The notes under the pieces were generated by a model. It was not told the DNA's origin. It made no database searches and was given only the letters and a program-made list of their open reading frames with translations. 64,000 nucleotides of DNA from Citrobacter werkmanii NBRC 105721 (lineage in GTDB: Bacteria; Pseudomonadota; Gammaproteobacteria; Enterobacterales; Enterobacteriaceae), in the NCBI GenBank assembly GCA_000759755.1, contig BBMW01000013.1, positions 1 to 64,000 on the forward strand, in the 5' to 3' direction. The number at the start of each line of letters is the position of its first letter. Within the stretch, counting starts at the first letter, position 1. Below are positions 1 through 10,508 of this stretch, in pieces. A program made the position numbers and the translations under genes.

Positions 1-134
1 TTTCCGAGTGCGTATTTTTTCACCAAAAACACCATTAACATGCCATAAAATAAGCAATTTGCCGTTTTTGCAGCCGCAATCACACTTCCTGGTGGCATAC
101 TAATGAATAAGAAAAAGAGTAAGGAATAACATTC
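1..134. other. Upstream region of yieP
   Basis: Short AT-rich leader before the first gene. A Shine-Dalgarno-like aagga lies about ten bases upstream of the yieP ATG. In E. coli an rRNA operon ends upstream of this point, but no rRNA sequence is recognisable in these 134 bases. I see no clear promoter. Confidence 0.4.
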
Positions 135-839
135 ATGCCTTTAAATGCCCAACAGCTAGCCGCACAGAAGAATCTGTCCTACGTTCTGGCCGAAAAGCTA
201 GCCCAGCGAATATTAAAAGGTGAATACGCACCGGGCGCTATCCTGCCCGGTGAAATAGAGCTGGGCGATCAGTTTGGCGTGAGTCGTACCGCAGTAAGAG
301 AAGCGGTAAAAACGTTAACGGCAAAAGGTATGGTATTACCACGCCCGCGTATTGGCACTCGCGTCATGCCTCAGGCAAACTGGAACTTCCTCGACCAGGA
401 GCTGCTTACCTGGTGGATGACGGAAGATAATTTCCCTCAGGTCATAAAACATTTTCTGGTGATGCGTATCAGCCTGGAGCCACAAGCCTGTTTGCTGGCG
501 GCGACTATCGGGACGGCAGAACAGAAAGCGCATCTCAATACACTGATGGAAGAGATGGTCGAGCTGAAAAGAAATTTCCGGCGCGACCGTTGGATAGAAG
601 TTGATATCGCCTGGCATGAGCACATCTATGAAATGAGTGCGAATCCGTTCCTTATCTCCTTTGCATCACTGTTCCATTCCGTCTACCAGACCTACTTTAC
701 CTCTATTACCTATAACGATGTGGTGAAGCTGGATTTGCACCAGGCTATTGTCGATGCAATAGAGGATAGCGATGGCGATCGCGCCTTCACCGCCTGTCAG
801 GCATTGCTGATAGCACCGAACGTGCTACCGGATAAATAA
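135..839 (+). CDS. yieP: GntR/FadR-family transcriptional regulator YieP
   Basis: A 234-residue DNA-binding regulator. The N-terminal third is a GntR winged helix (around residues 20-80, with the recognition stretch [13 protein letters not shown]). The C-terminal part is an all-helical FadR-type (FCD) ligand domain rich in His and Asp positions. Length and sequence match E. coli YieP (about 230 residues). The ligand cannot be told from sequence. It ends one base before the ATG of the hsrA transporter, so the two are almost certainly co-transcribed, and YieP may respond to a compound handled by HsrA; that link is inference. The start is set by a good ribosome site (aagga) upstream. Confidence 0.93.
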   Translation: MPLNAQQLAAQKNLSYVLAEKLAQRILKGEYAPGAILPGEIELGDQFGVSRTAVREAVKTLTAKGMVLPRPRIGTRVMPQANWNFLDQELLTWWMTEDNFPQVIKHFLVMRISLEPQACLLAATIGTAEQKAHLNTLMEEMVELKRNFRRDRWIEVDIAWHEHIYEMSANPFLISFASLFHSVYQTYFTSITYNDVVKLDLHQAIVDAIEDSDGDRAFTACQALLIAPNVLPDK

Positions 840-840
840 T

Positions 841-2268
841 ATGTCAGAAAAGAAATCTCGCAGTATGGCCGGGCTGCCATGGATAGCAGCCATGGCCTTT
901 TTTATGCAGGCATTAGACGCCACTATCCTCAATACCGCTTTACCCGCAATAGCGCACAGCCTTAACCGCTCTCCACTCGCCATGCAGTCGGCTATTATCA
1001 GTTATACCCTGACGGTCGCCATGCTGATCCCGGTGAGTGGATGGCTGGCAGACAGGTTCGGTACCCGACGCGTCTTTATGATTGCCGTGAGCCTGTTTAC
1101 GCTGGGATCGCTGGCCTGCGCGCTATCCAGTTCCTTAAGTGAACTGGTAGTTTTCCGCGTCATCCAGGGCATCGGCGGCGCGATGATGATGCCTGTTGCC
1201 CGTCTGGCTTTATTGCGAGCTTACCCACGCAGCGAACTACTCCCAGTGCTTAACTTCGTGACCATGCCGGGTCTTGTGGGCCCAATTTTAGGTCCGGTAT
1301 TGGGCGGTGTTCTGGTGACGTGGGCCAGTTGGCACTGGATCTTCCTGATTAATATTCCCATTGGCGTGGCGGGTATCTTCTATGCACGCAAATATATGCC
1401 GAACTTCACCACGCCGCGCCGCGGCTTTGATATGACAGGTTTCTTCCTCTTTGGCCTGAGTCTGGTGTTGTTTTCCAGTGGTGTTGAGCTGTTTGGTGAG
1501 AAGCTTGTCGCTACCTGGGTCGCACTCAGCATTATTGTGACCAGTATTCTGTTGCTGCTTGCCTACATTCGTCACGCGCGTCGTCACCCAATGCCGCTTA
1601 TATCGCTTCCAATATTTAAGACCAGAACCTTTTCCGTCGGGATCGCTGGAAACCTTGCCACGCGTCTGGGTACAGGATGTGTGCCGTTCTTAATGCCGCT
1701 GATGCTGCAGGTAGGCTTTGGATATCCGGCGCTAATTGCTGGTTGCATGATGGCGCCAACGGCGCTGGGCTCAATACTGGCAAAATCGATGGTGACACAG
1801 GTACTACGCCGACTCGGCTACAGAACGACACTGGTGGGTGTTACGGTGTTTATCGGCCTGATGATTGCGCAATTCGCTTTGCAATCTCCTGCCATGCCGG
1901 TCTGGATGTTGATCCTACCGTTGTTTATTTTAGGTATGGCGATGTCCACCCAGTTTACCTCAATGAATACCATCACTCTGGCGGACCTGACCGATGAGAA
2001 CGCCAGCAGCGGTAACAGCGTGCTGGCCGTTACGCAGCAACTGTCGATCAGTTTAGGGGTCGCTATCAGCGCCGCCGTCCTGCGTATCTATGAAGGCATG
2101 GAAGGTACCAATACGGTTGAACAGTTCCATTACACCTTCATAACCATGGGCGCGATCACTATTGTCTCTGCGCTGATGTTTATGCTGCTAAAAGCCAAAG
2201 ATGGACGTAACCTGATCAAAGATCGGCACAAGCCTAAACCGACCCCCGCGCCATCAAAACAGGAGTAA
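841..2268 (+). CDS. hsrA: MFS transporter HsrA (DHA2/EmrB-like)
   Basis: A 475-residue inner-membrane major facilitator protein with about 14 hydrophobic segments, as in the EmrB/QacA drug:H+ antiporter subfamily. The signature loop between segments 2 and 3 reads [13 protein letters not shown], and a GPxLGG motif typical of antiporters ([11 protein letters not shown]) follows. It matches E. coli HsrA (YieO) in length. The substrate is unknown; the E. coli name comes from effects on homocysteine resistance. It begins one base after yieP. Its last 35 bases overlap the end of the convergent rbsR, so no intergenic terminator separates the two. Confidence 0.93.
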   Translation: MSEKKSRSMAGLPWIAAMAFFMQALDATILNTALPAIAHSLNRSPLAMQSAIISYTLTVAMLIPVSGWLADRFGTRRVFMIAVSLFTLGSLACALSSSLSELVVFRVIQGIGGAMMMPVARLALLRAYPRSELLPVLNFVTMPGLVGPILGPVLGGVLVTWASWHWIFLINIPIGVAGIFYARKYMPNFTTPRRGFDMTGFFLFGLSLVLFSSGVELFGEKLVATWVALSIIVTSILLLLAYIRHARRHPMPLISLPIFKTRTFSVGIAGNLATRLGTGCVPFLMPLMLQVGFGYPALIAGCMMAPTALGSILAKSMVTQVLRRLGYRTTLVGVTVFIGLMIAQFALQSPAMPVWMLILPLFILGMAMSTQFTSMNTITLADLTDENASSGNSVLAVTQQLSISLGVAISAAVLRIYEGMEGTNTVEQFHYTFITMGAITIVSALMFMLLKAKDGRNLIKDRHKPKPTPAPSKQE

Positions 2269-3226
2269 GTTGCAGGCGTTGCTGCTGCAATGCGGGCTGC
2301 GCCATCCGGTGGATTAACACATCGATGGCCAGTTCGCCCAATTCATCTTTGGGTTGATGGATGGTCGTCAGCGGTGGCGTCATATAGCGTGCCAGTTCGA
2401 TATCATCATAACCCACCACCGCCATATCCTGCGGAATGCGCAATCCTGACTGATACAATGCCTGATACGCGCCGACGGCCATTGCGTCGTTCCCTGTGAA
2501 AACGGCCTGCGGTCGCTGTTTATGTGATAACAACGTTTGCATAGCTTCAAAACCACCGCCGAACTCAAAGTCACCAGTGATCTCGTAACCTTCCGGGACC
2601 GGCAAGCCCGCTCGCTTCATAGCCGCCCGATATCCTTCCAGACGTAAACGCGCCGGTGTTTTATCCAGCGGCCCGGTAATACAGGCAATGCGGGTAAAAC
2701 CTTTATCGATAAGATGCTGAGTGGCTAAGTCCCCGCCTAACAGGGAGTTATCCTGAATCAAATCGCTTTCGCCATCAAAGGGCGACCAGTCCATCATCAC
2801 GGTAGGAATAGAAGGATAGCGTTGCATTATCTCTCTGGAAGGCTGATGTGTTTCCGTGCAGAGCAGCAGCAAGCCATCCACCCGTTTTTGCATCAACGTT
2901 TCCAGATTGCGGTTCATGCGCTGTTCATCGCCTTCGGTATTGCATAACACCAGGCTGTAGCCGCGTTCAAAACAGCTACGTTCAACGCCGCGAACCAGCT
3001 CGGAATAAAAAGGATTGGTACTGGCAGTGATTAACATGCCGATGGTGCGGGTCTGGTTTAACTTGAGGCTACGCGCCAGCGCGGAAGGCGCGTAGTTAAG
3101 CTCTTTAATTGCCGCTTCAACTTTGTCAGTGACAGACTCACTGACAAAGCGATCTTTATTGATGACGTGAGAAACCGTCGACGTAGAAACACCCGCCAGG
3201 CGGGCGACGTCCTTCATTGTAGCCAA
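2234..3226 (-). CDS. rbsR: Ribose operon repressor RbsR
   Basis: A 330-residue LacI/GalR-family repressor. The N-terminal helix-turn-helix ([23 protein letters not shown]) is followed by the hinge helix region ([15 protein letters not shown]) and a periplasmic-binding-protein-like ribose domain. It is the last gene of the minus-strand ribose operon, starting three bases after the rbsK stop. RbsR represses rbsDACBKR and is released by ribose; a matching palindromic operator lies ahead of rbsD at 8133-8148. Its 3' end overlaps hsrA tail-to-tail by 35 bases. Confidence 0.97.
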   Translation of the reverse strand: MATMKDVARLAGVSTSTVSHVINKDRFVSESVTDKVEAAIKELNYAPSALARSLKLNQTRTIGMLITASTNPFYSELVRGVERSCFERGYSLVLCNTEGDEQRMNRNLETLMQKRVDGLLLLCTETHQPSREIMQRYPSIPTVMMDWSPFDGESDLIQDNSLLGGDLATQHLIDKGFTRIACITGPLDKTPARLRLEGYRAAMKRAGLPVPEGYEITGDFEFGGGFEAMQTLLSHKQRPQAVFTGNDAMAVGAYQALYQSGLRIPQDMAVVGYDDIELARYMTPPLTTIHQPKDELGELAIDVLIHRMAQPALQQQRLQLTPVLMARGSV

Positions 3227-3229
3227 GCG

Positions 3230-4159
3230 TTACCTCTGTTGACTTAAAAACGCTTCTATTTCTTCGCGCCATGGAACGGAAGGCTGCGCACCTTTACGGG
3301 TGACCGCAATCGCCGCAGCTGCATGGGCAAAACGGATCGCTTCAGGCAGCGGTGTCTCTTCCAGTAACGCTGTAATTAATGCGCCGTTAAAGGTATCCCC
3401 GGCAGCGATGGTATCAACGGCGTCCACTTTAAAACCAGGCACTCGATGACCTTCACCATTCACGCTGGCCCACACTCCGCGACTACCTAAAGTAATCAGT
3501 ACAGTATGGATCCCTTTCGCGTGTAATGCCTGCGCTGCTTTGGCCGCATCTTCATCGTTTTCTACCCGGATCCCCGTCAGCTTCTCAGCCTCGGTTTCAT
3601 TCGGGGTAATAATATCCACCAGCGCCAACAGCTCGTCAGAAAGTTCACGCGCCGGAGCCGGGTTAAGGGCGACCGTAGTCTTATTTTGCTGGGCAATTTT
3701 TGCCGCAGCCAGCACGCTTTCGATCGGCGACTCTAACTGCATCAGTAAGGCGGAGGCCTGCGCAATGCGATCGCGCTGTGCTTCCACCAGCGCAGGAGAA
3801 AGGGCTGCGTTTGCACCGGCGTGAATGCCAATGACGTTCTCGCCATCACCATTAACAAAAATCAGTGCCACACCGGTCGATTCCCCCGAAATGACGCTGA
3901 TCGGCGCAATATCGATATTATCTTTGGCCAACTGTTTACGCACACTTTCGCCAATATCGTCATCCCCCGTACAGGCAATGAACGCGATGTTCGCGCCACT
4001 ACGACCCGCAGCAACAGCCTGATTAGCGCCTTTTCCGCCAAATGCGACCTGATAATGGCTACCGGTTACGGTTTCACCAGGCGTTGGGAAAGATTTAAGG
4101 TTGAGGATGTGATCGGCATTGATGCTGCCAAGAACGACGAGGTTGCCTGCGGTTTTCAT
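3230..4159 (-). CDS. rbsK: Ribokinase
   Basis: A 309-residue PfkB-family kinase that phosphorylates ribose to ribose 5-phosphate in the cytoplasm, feeding the pentose phosphate pathway. The N-terminal substrate-binding signature (GGKGANQAVAAGRSGA) and the C-terminal anion-hole/catalytic motif (AAGDTFNGAL, with the catalytic Asp) are intact. It is separated from the upstream rbsB by a 140-base spacer holding a strong hairpin, and is tightly followed by rbsR. Confidence 0.98.
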   Translation of the reverse strand: MKTAGNLVVLGSINADHILNLKSFPTPGETVTGSHYQVAFGGKGANQAVAAGRSGANIAFIACTGDDDIGESVRKQLAKDNIDIAPISVISGESTGVALIFVNGDGENVIGIHAGANAALSPALVEAQRDRIAQASALLMQLESPIESVLAAAKIAQQNKTTVALNPAPARELSDELLALVDIITPNETEAEKLTGIRVENDEDAAKAAQALHAKGIHTVLITLGSRGVWASVNGEGHRVPGFKVDAVDTIAAGDTFNGALITALLEETPLPEAIRFAHAAAAIAVTRKGAQPSVPWREEIEAFLSQQR

Positions 4160-4299
4160 GTTCGGAGTGTCCAGTAAAGTGCGCCACCGGGTTAGGGTGG
4201 CGCGTGCCCTGCTTTTCTTTTTACGCTTTCATCCTTAGAACCAGGCCCAGGGATGGCGTATTTATGTCTCCATCAGGCCGCGAGCGACCTGAATCGGTA
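4160..4299 (-). ncRNA. rbsB 3' region, RbsZ-like sRNA candidate with hairpin
   Basis: On the minus strand this spacer between rbsB and rbsK ends in a perfect 8-bp stem (gcgccacc ... ggtggcgc, 4181-4203) with a 7-base loop. No long U run follows, so it looks like a partial terminator or RNA stability element that lets rbsB outproduce rbsK. In E. coli the 3' end of rbsB yields the small RNA RbsZ, which sponges RybB. Position and a terminal hairpin agree with a homologue here, but that identity is inference. Confidence 0.4.
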
Positions 4300-5190
4300 T
4301 TACTGCTTGATGACCAGCTTCAGATCAACCGGATATTTAGCCTGAACCTTCTCGCCTTTCAGAACCTTATCCGCAGTTTCCACGCCTTTCGCGCCGATCT
4401 GATCCGGCAACTGAGCAATGGTCGCAGCCAGTTTGCCATCATTTACTGCTTTTTCGCCATCTGGCGTGCCGTCAAATCCAACCACCATCACATCAGATTT
4501 ACCTGCGGTTTGCAGTGCGCGCAGCGCACCCAGCGCCATTTCATCGTTCTGGGCAAATACGGCCTGCACGTCAGGATGCGCGGTCAGCAGGTTCTGCATG
4601 ACGTTCAGACCTTTGGTGCGGTCGAAGTCTGCCGGCTGGCTGGCCAGTACGTTAAATTTGTGTGCCGCAACGGCCTGCTGGAAACCTTCGCCACGCTCAC
4701 GCGCCGCTGAAGTACCGGCAATCCCCTGCAGTTCGATAACCTTCGCGCCTTCACCTGCTTTCTTCGCGATGTAATCCCCCGCAATTTTACCGCCCAGCAC
4801 GTTATCAGACGCAATGTGGCTCACCACATCACCTTTTGTAGCCTGACGATCCAGGGTAATAACCGGGATCTTCGCCTGGTTAGCCATCTTCACGGCGTTA
4901 CCCACGGCATCAGAGTCAGTCGGGTTAATCAGCAGAATTTTAGTTCCACGAACCGTTAAGTCCTGAACGTTAGCCAGCTCTTTCGCCGGGTTGTTCTGTG
5001 AATCCAGAATCACCAGGTTATAGCCCAGTTTATCGGCCTCTTTTTGCGCGCCATCCTTCAGCGACACAAAGAACGGGTTATTGAGGGTGGAGACCACCAG
5101 CGCAATGGTATCTTTCGCCATCGCATTCGCGCTCACGGTGGCGCTCAGCGCAACAGCAGAAACCAGGGTAGCCAGTTTTTTCATGTTCAT
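4300..5190 (-). CDS. rbsB: D-ribose-binding periplasmic protein RbsB
   Basis: A 296-residue solute-binding protein of the ribose ABC importer, also the ligand carrier for the Trg chemoreceptor in E. coli. A clear Sec signal peptide ([22 protein letters not shown]) precedes mature KDTIALV. The rest is the two-lobed sugar-binding fold, with ribose contacts in NNPFF, DRQA and NDEMALGA. It lies 24 bases downstream of rbsC. The hairpin after it probably raises its level above that of the downstream kinase. Confidence 0.98.
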   Translation of the reverse strand: MNMKKLATLVSAVALSATVSANAMAKDTIALVVSTLNNPFFVSLKDGAQKEADKLGYNLVILDSQNNPAKELANVQDLTVRGTKILLINPTDSDAVGNAVKMANQAKIPVITLDRQATKGDVVSHIASDNVLGGKIAGDYIAKKAGEGAKVIELQGIAGTSAARERGEGFQQAVAAHKFNVLASQPADFDRTKGLNVMQNLLTAHPDVQAVFAQNDEMALGALRALQTAGKSDVMVVGFDGTPDGEKAVNDGKLAATIAQLPDQIGAKGVETADKVLKGEKVQAKYPVDLKLVIKQ

Positions 5191-5214
5191 ATTTAAGATG
5201 TCCTGTAATCGTTG

Positions 5215-6180
5215 TTACTGCTTTTTGTTGTCTACCAGTACCGCCAGCAAAATCACCACCGCTTTGACGATCATCTGGTAATAGGAGGATACACCTAACA
5301 AATTCAAACCATTATTGAGGAAACCAAGAATCAATGCGCCGATCAGCGTCCCAACAATACGTCCTTTACCGCCCGCCAGGCTGGTACCGCCTAACACCAC
5401 CGCAGCGATAGCATCCAGCTCATAGCCAGTACCTGCCGTCGGCTGCGCAGAGGAGAGGCGAGCCACTTCAATGATACCCGCCAGCGATGCCAGCAGACCG
5501 CACAGGGAGTAAACGATAATTTTGATTTTACTCACGCTGATACCGGACAAACGCGTCGCCGCTTCGTTACCGCCCAACGCGTAGATATAACGACCCAGAC
5601 GCGTATGATGCAGCATGTACCACGCCGCCAGGAAGACAATCCCCATGATCCACACAGGCGTAGGGACGCCTAACGGACGACCAATACCAAACCAACCAAA
5701 CAGATCGGCATTGTCAGTAAACCCGGTATTTACCGGACTGCCGTTGGTGTACACCATGGTCACACCACGCAGTAGCAGCATCATCACCAGCGTGGCGATA
5801 AACGCCTGCACGCGGCCTTTCGCGACAATGACCCCGGTTACTGCGCCAATGGCAGCGCCGAGCGCCAGAGCAGCGGCAACGGCTACCAGCGCATTGACTT
5901 CAATACCGACAATGGACGCTGCAACCGCACCGGTAAGCGCCAGCAAGGAACCGACGGACAGATCGATACCCGACGTCAGGATGACCAGCGTCATGCCGAC
6001 GGCCATGATGGCGTTTACCGACGTTTGCTGGAGAATGTTGAACAGGTTATTAACGGTAAAAAAGTTGGGGCTCATGGTGGAAACAATCGCGATCAGCACT
6101 AACAGAGCGATGAGCGACTTTTGCTCCAGAAGCCATGCTTTAGTGAAATAACGGCGACCAGAAACAGCCTGGGTAGTCAT
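5215..6180 (-). CDS. rbsC: Ribose ABC transporter permease RbsC
   Basis: A 321-residue, very hydrophobic inner-membrane permease of the sugar ABC importer class (BPD_transp_2 family). The EAA-like loop AATRLSGISVSKIK, which docks on the ATPase, and the motif GGTSLAGGKGRIVGTL near the C-terminus are present. It forms the membrane channel with RbsA and receives ribose from RbsB. It follows rbsA by five bases. Confidence 0.97.
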   Translation of the reverse strand: MTTQAVSGRRYFTKAWLLEQKSLIALLVLIAIVSTMSPNFFTVNNLFNILQQTSVNAIMAVGMTLVILTSGIDLSVGSLLALTGAVAASIVGIEVNALVAVAAALALGAAIGAVTGVIVAKGRVQAFIATLVMMLLLRGVTMVYTNGSPVNTGFTDNADLFGWFGIGRPLGVPTPVWIMGIVFLAAWYMLHHTRLGRYIYALGGNEAATRLSGISVSKIKIIVYSLCGLLASLAGIIEVARLSSAQPTAGTGYELDAIAAVVLGGTSLAGGKGRIVGTLIGALILGFLNNGLNLLGVSSYYQMIVKAVVILLAVLVDNKKQ

Positions 6181-6185
6181 CTTTT

Positions 6186-7691
6186 TTACTCCTGATTCAC
6201 GCGATTAAGCTTGCCCACAGCGGCAGCCATTAATACTTCCTGAGTGGCCTGCTCGCGAGTGAACTCACCGCCGAGATGCCCTTCATGCATAACGATAATA
6301 CGATCGCTCATGCCCAATACTTCTGGCATCTCAGAGGAGACCAGAATGATGCTCAGCCCATCGGCCTTAAACTGGTTGATAAGCTGATAAATTTCTTTCT
6401 TAGCCCCAACGTCGACGCCGCGCGTTGGCTCATCGAGGATCAGGACCTTTGGTCGGGTCATCAGACCGCGCGCAATGGCCACTTTCTGCTGATTACCGCC
6501 TGAGAGCAGGCCGATAGCCTGTTCCATCGATGGCGTTTTAACATTGAACAGACGAATAAAATCACCTACCGCCTGCTGCTCATCTTTATGCTTCAGGCTT
6601 CCACCGGCGCGGCTGAAATAGCGCAGCGCGGTCAGTGACATATTCTCTTTCACCGACATGCCCAGCACTAAGCCATCACGTTTACGGTCTTCAGAAATAT
6701 AGACGATGCCGTTTGCAAGGCCATCTTGTGGCGAACGGGTGACAACTTCATGCCCATCAAGCGTGACGTAGCCGCTGGTGCGCGGCAATGCGCCATACAA
6801 CACTTTCATCAGCTCGGTACGTCCGGCGCCCATCAGCCCCGATACGCCAAGGATCTCGCCTTTACGCAGCGTGAACGAAACATCGTTTACCCCAGGGCCG
6901 CACAGATTATCAACCTTCAGACGGATATCACCCGGCGCTTTTTCCAGACGCGGGTACTGATCTTCCAGCTTACGTCCCACCATCATTTCAATCAGCGAGT
7001 CTTCGGTCAGCGTTGCGACTTCACGCTCGGCAATAAACTGCCCGTCACGGAAGACGGTCACGTCATCACAGATTTCGAAGATCTCTTTCATACGGTGGGA
7101 GATATAGACAATGCCGCGCCCCTGCGATTTCAGCTCGCGGATAACTCGGAACAGAGATTCGGTTTCGGTATCGGTGAGCGCATCCGTCGGCTCATCCATA
7201 ATGATGACCTTCGATTCAAAGCTCAGCACTTTAGCAATTTCGACCATTTGCTGATCGCCAATCGACAGCTCACCGACCAGCCTGTCGCTTTTAAAGCGTA
7301 GATTGAGTTTGGCGAGCAGCAGATCGGCTTCGGCGTACATCTTCTTCCAGTCAATTTTGCCAAAGCGATTCACAAACTCACGGCCAAGAAAAATGTTCTC
7401 AGCGATAGTGAGTTGCGGGATCAAGTTAAGTTCCTGGTGGATGATACCAATGCCGGCTTCCTGAGAGGATTTTGGACCGTTAAAGGTGGTCTCTTTCCCC
7501 AGCCACAATAAAGAGCCAGCATCACGGGTGTAGATCCCGGTCAGCACTTTCATCATGGTAGATTTGCCCGCGCCGTTTTCGCCCACCAGCGCCATTACGC
7601 GGCCTGGATAGACATTCAGCGCAGCGCCGGATAGCGCTTTTACGCCCGGGAACGCTTTATCGATCCCTTTGAGTTGCAGTAATGCGTTCAT
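6186..7691 (-). CDS. rbsA: Ribose import ATP-binding protein RbsA
   Basis: A 501-residue ATPase with two fused nucleotide-binding domains. The first has a full Walker A (GENGAGKS) and Walker B ([10 protein letters not shown]). The second has the degenerate Walker A GLMGAGRT but a normal signature (LSGGNQQK) and Walker B (LILDEPTRG), typical of RbsA/XylG/MglA. I place the start at the ATG at 7691, seven bases after the rbsD stop, because it has a tgagg ribosome site and gives the E. coli length. An in-frame extension to 7736 would run back into rbsD. Confidence 0.97.
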   Translation of the reverse strand: MNALLQLKGIDKAFPGVKALSGAALNVYPGRVMALVGENGAGKSTMMKVLTGIYTRDAGSLLWLGKETTFNGPKSSQEAGIGIIHQELNLIPQLTIAENIFLGREFVNRFGKIDWKKMYAEADLLLAKLNLRFKSDRLVGELSIGDQQMVEIAKVLSFESKVIIMDEPTDALTDTETESLFRVIRELKSQGRGIVYISHRMKEIFEICDDVTVFRDGQFIAEREVATLTEDSLIEMMVGRKLEDQYPRLEKAPGDIRLKVDNLCGPGVNDVSFTLRKGEILGVSGLMGAGRTELMKVLYGALPRTSGYVTLDGHEVVTRSPQDGLANGIVYISEDRKRDGLVLGMSVKENMSLTALRYFSRAGGSLKHKDEQQAVGDFIRLFNVKTPSMEQAIGLLSGGNQQKVAIARGLMTRPKVLILDEPTRGVDVGAKKEIYQLINQFKADGLSIILVSSEMPEVLGMSDRIIVMHEGHLGGEFTREQATQEVLMAAAVGKLNRVNQE

Positions 7692-7698
7692 GATGGCC

Positions 7699-8118
7699 TC
7701 AGAACGTGACGCCAGCACAGAGAATAATATTCGCATACGGAGAACACTCTCCGCTGCGAATTACCGCCTGACTGTCTGCGGTTTGTTTTTTGAATTGTTC
7801 ATGCGTGGTGTAACGAATTTCTATGGTGTTTCCCTGGTGTTGTTGCAGTTGCTCAATGTGGCTGAGCAACGTTTCGTGGAGTTGCGGATTATGTTGTTTA
7901 ATTTCCGTCGCGAGAATGGCCGCCTCGACCTGCATTTCACGTGTAACCACATCCAGTACCTGCATAAAAGAAGGTACGCCCTGGGTTAATGCCATATCAA
8001 TACGCGTTGTGCTGTTCGGGATGGGTAAACCTGCATCACACACCACCAGCGTATCGGTATGCCCCAGACGGGAGATCACCGTTGAAATTTCAGAGTTGAG
8101 TACCGTGCCTTTCTTCAT
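7699..8118 (-). CDS. rbsD: D-ribose pyranase RbsD
   Basis: A 139-residue cytoplasmic enzyme of the RbsD/FucU family that interconverts beta-pyran and beta-furan forms of ribose, supplying the form used by ribokinase. The conserved N-terminal region ([15 protein letters not shown], with catalytic His and Asp) and the C-terminal TGE-like stretch ([14 protein letters not shown]) are present. It is the first gene of the operon, so the promoter and operators lie at 8133-8227. Confidence 0.97.
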   Translation of the reverse strand: MKKGTVLNSEISTVISRLGHTDTLVVCDAGLPIPNSTTRIDMALTQGVPSFMQVLDVVTREMQVEAAILATEIKQHNPQLHETLLSHIEQLQQHQGNTIEIRYTTHEQFKKQTADSQAVIRSGECSPYANIILCAGVTF

Positions 8119-8132
8119 TTTCTTTCCCCACT

Positions 8133-8148
8133 AGCGAAACGTTTCGCT
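8133..8148 (-). promoter_or_regulatory. RbsR operator O1
   Basis: A perfect 16-bp palindrome, agcgaaac/gtttcgct, 14 bases ahead of the rbsD ATG. It has the LacI/GalR centre (AACGTT) and matches the known E. coli RbsR operator. It sits directly downstream of the predicted transcription start (about 8149), so bound RbsR would block promoter clearance. Confidence 0.9.
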
Positions 8149-8155
8149 GACGATA

Positions 8156-8161
8156 AGTGTA
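8156..8161 (-). promoter_or_regulatory. rbsD promoter -10 element
   Basis: TACACT on the minus strand. It places the start near 8149 and puts the upstream CRP half-site centred at about -61.5, the class I activation position. No good -35 is seen, as expected for a CRP-dependent promoter. Confidence 0.65.
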
Positions 8162-8202
8162 GTGCGAAGAGTGGACAGAAAACCACCGCGACGTTACGAA
8201 AA

Positions 8203-8227
8203 TGTGATCGCCATCGAAACGTTTCGC
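8203..8227 (-). promoter_or_regulatory. CRP site overlapped by second RbsR-like palindrome
   Basis: TGTGA at 8203-8207 (read on plus) is one strong CRP half-site; the partner half, tcgaa at 8214-8218, is weak. The weak half lies inside tcgaaac/gtttcg(c) at 8214-8227, which repeats the core of the RbsR operator. RbsR could therefore compete with CRP here as well as block at O1. The competition is inference. Confidence 0.55.
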
Positions 8228-8264
8228 AAGGATTATCATTCGATGAAATGAAAACTGGGAGGGA

Positions 8265-8302
8265 CAAAACAAAACGCCCCCTTTCGTGATGAAAGAGGGC
8301 GT
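8265..8302 (-). terminator. kup terminator
   Basis: On the minus strand, a stem of about 11 bp with one mismatch (acgccctcttt / aaagggggcgt) and a five-base loop, followed by a T-rich run (ttttgttttgt). It lies just after the kup stop at 8311 and isolates kup from the ribose operon promoter. Confidence 0.85.
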
Positions 8303-8310
8303 CGATTACC

Positions 8311-10179
8311 TTAAATCTCTACCTGAGTACCGAGCTCAATAACCCGATTTGGCGGGATTTCAAACTGGTCCGGCGCGCGCAGCGCATTGCGCTGGAGCAG
8401 CAGATATAGCTTGCCGCGCAGACGCAAATACCATGGTCGTTTGCCGACAATCAGCGACTCGTGCGACATAAAGAAAGAGGTTTCCATCATTCGACAGCTT
8501 AAGCCTTCCAGACCGCAGCGATGGAACACTTCCTCAACGTTCGGCGTTTCACGCCAGCCGTAGCTGGCCACTACGCGCCAGAAGGTGGGCGATAACTGCT
8601 CAATCTGCACCCTACGCACGTTGTGCACGTATGGCGCATCTTCCGTACGCAGCGTCAGCAGAATCACACGTTCATGCAGCACCTTGTTATGCTTGAGGTT
8701 ATGCAGAAGCGCAAACGGGATGACGTTCAGCGCACGCGACATATATACCGCCGTTCCCGGCACGCGTACCGGTGGGGATTTCTCCAGAGAGGCAATCATC
8801 GCCTCCAGAGAGTTGCCGTGCTCATGCATGCGACGCAGCAGACGGAAACGTTCGCTTTTCCACGTGGTCATGATGGTGAACATCACCAGACCCAGCGTCA
8901 GCGGCAGCCAACCGCCGGAAATCAGTTTATCGAGGTTCGCGGAGAACAGCGGAACATCGACGCATAAGAACGCCACCAGGATCAGGAAAACGAAATATTT
9001 ATTCCAGTGCCAGTTTTTGCGCGCCACGGTGGTAGACAGAATAGACGTCAGTACCATTGTTCCCGTTACCGCAATCCCGTACGCCGCGGCCAGATTACTG
9101 GAGTGTTCAAAGCTCACAATCACGATAACTACCGCAAAATAGAGCATCCAGTTAACGAAGGGGATGTAGATCTGACCCGATTCCATTTCCGAAGTATGAA
9201 TGATCCGCATCGGCGACAAATACCCCAGACGCACGGCCTGACGCGTCAGCGAGAAGACACCGGAAATAACCGCCTGCGAAGCGATAACCGTTGCCAGTGC
9301 GGCGAGGATCAGGAGTGGAATTAATGCCCAGTCCGGCGCCAGCAGGAAAAACGGGTTTTTGATCGCTTCAGGATGCTTTAACAGCAACGCGCCCTGCCCA
9401 AAATAGTTCAGTACCAGCGAAGGCAATACCACGGAGAACCACGCCAGACGAATCGGCAATTTACCGAAGTGGCCCATATCCGCATACAGCGCTTCAACAC
9501 CGGTAATCGATAGCACCACCGCACCCAGCGCTATAAAGGACAGCGTTTTGAATTCGAGGAAGAAATGCACCGCCCAATACGGATTGAGCGCCTGCAGTAC
9601 CTCCGGATTACCAATAATACTGCGCACGCCTAATACCGCGAGCGTCAGGAACCACAGCAGCATAATCGGCGCAAACAGTTTACCAACCATGCCGGTACCG
9701 TGTTTTTGAATCATAAACAGCAGGGTCAGCACGATAATCGAGAGCGGAACAATCCAGGTATCCAGTTGCGGAGCAACGATCTCCAGACCTTCAATCGCCG
9801 ACATCACTGAAATGGCTGGCGTAATCACCACTTCACCATAGAAGAAGCTGCCGCCAATCAACCCCATGATAACCAGCATCGAGGTTGTTCGTGCCGAGGT
9901 ATTGCGCCCGGCCAATGACATCAACGTCAGGATCCCACCTTCCCCGGCGTTATCCGCACGCATGACAAACGTCAGATATTTAATGGAGACAACAAAGATC
10001 AGCAGCCAGAAAATCAGCGAGAGAAAACCAAACACAGCATCACGTTCAACGCCAAAACCAAACTGGCCAGACAAACATTCACGAAGCGTATAAAGTGGGC
10101 TGGTACCAATATCACCGTAGACAACCCCAATGGCCGCAAGGGTAATCGCAGACAATGATTGTTTATTATCAGTGCTCAT
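8311..10179 (-). CDS. kup: Low-affinity potassium transporter Kup
   Basis: A 622-residue K+:H+ symporter of the KUP/HAK/KT family in the inner membrane. About 12 hydrophobic segments occupy roughly residues 1-430, followed by a C-terminal cytoplasmic region of about 190 residues. The family signature [15 protein letters not shown] is at the N-terminus. It is a single gene, divergent from ravA across a 329-base spacer, with its own terminator at 8265-8302. Confidence 0.97.
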   Translation of the reverse strand: MSTDNKQSLSAITLAAIGVVYGDIGTSPLYTLRECLSGQFGFGVERDAVFGFLSLIFWLLIFVVSIKYLTFVMRADNAGEGGILTLMSLAGRNTSARTTSMLVIMGLIGGSFFYGEVVITPAISVMSAIEGLEIVAPQLDTWIVPLSIIVLTLLFMIQKHGTGMVGKLFAPIMLLWFLTLAVLGVRSIIGNPEVLQALNPYWAVHFFLEFKTLSFIALGAVVLSITGVEALYADMGHFGKLPIRLAWFSVVLPSLVLNYFGQGALLLKHPEAIKNPFFLLAPDWALIPLLILAALATVIASQAVISGVFSLTRQAVRLGYLSPMRIIHTSEMESGQIYIPFVNWMLYFAVVIVIVSFEHSSNLAAAYGIAVTGTMVLTSILSTTVARKNWHWNKYFVFLILVAFLCVDVPLFSANLDKLISGGWLPLTLGLVMFTIMTTWKSERFRLLRRMHEHGNSLEAMIASLEKSPPVRVPGTAVYMSRALNVIPFALLHNLKHNKVLHERVILLTLRTEDAPYVHNVRRVQIEQLSPTFWRVVASYGWRETPNVEEVFHRCGLEGLSCRMMETSFFMSHESLIVGKRPWYLRLRGKLYLLLQRNALRAPDQFEIPPNRVIELGTQVEI

Positions 10180-10508
10180 AGACTCGTCTTTCGTTTATAC
10201 ACATCATCACTCAAGCCACTCCGTGTGGGCTGCATTCGTTATTCCCCCCATCCCAGAAGAAAACTCCATTGCCGCCTTGGTGCAGTATGATTGATATGGT
10301 GTATATATAAGAAATGTGTGCGTCGTCCCTTGGCCCACAAAAAGGCGCACAGTATGCACGATTAATCATAAAATCGTACCCCTAAATGAGACCAGATTAA
10401 TCTGGCTCAAAGAAAAATAAGCGCACCTTCAGTCTATTACTGCACTGGTGTGAAGCATCTATACTCGCAGTTTACGCAGTACATTTGGCGAAAGGACGCC
10501 ACTTCATT
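10180..10508. other. kup-ravA divergent intergenic region
   Basis: 329 bases without a gene, holding the promoters of both neighbours. The only element I can call is a sigma-S-type -10 for ravA at 10459-10465. No hairpin, repeat or small ORF with a good ribosome site stands out. Confidence 0.5.
10459..10465 (+). promoter_or_regulatory. ravA promoter -10 (sigma-S type)
   Basis: CTATACT, with the C at -13 preferred by RpoS polymerase and no clear -35. It lies 44 bases before the ravA ATG. The E. coli ravA-viaA operon is known to be induced in stationary phase under RpoS, which fits. Confidence 0.6.

Noticed and set aside
53-134. Remnant of an rRNA operon or tRNA at the left edge
   Set aside because: Nothing in the first 134 bases reads as rRNA or tRNA, though an rrn operon is expected just outside by synteny.
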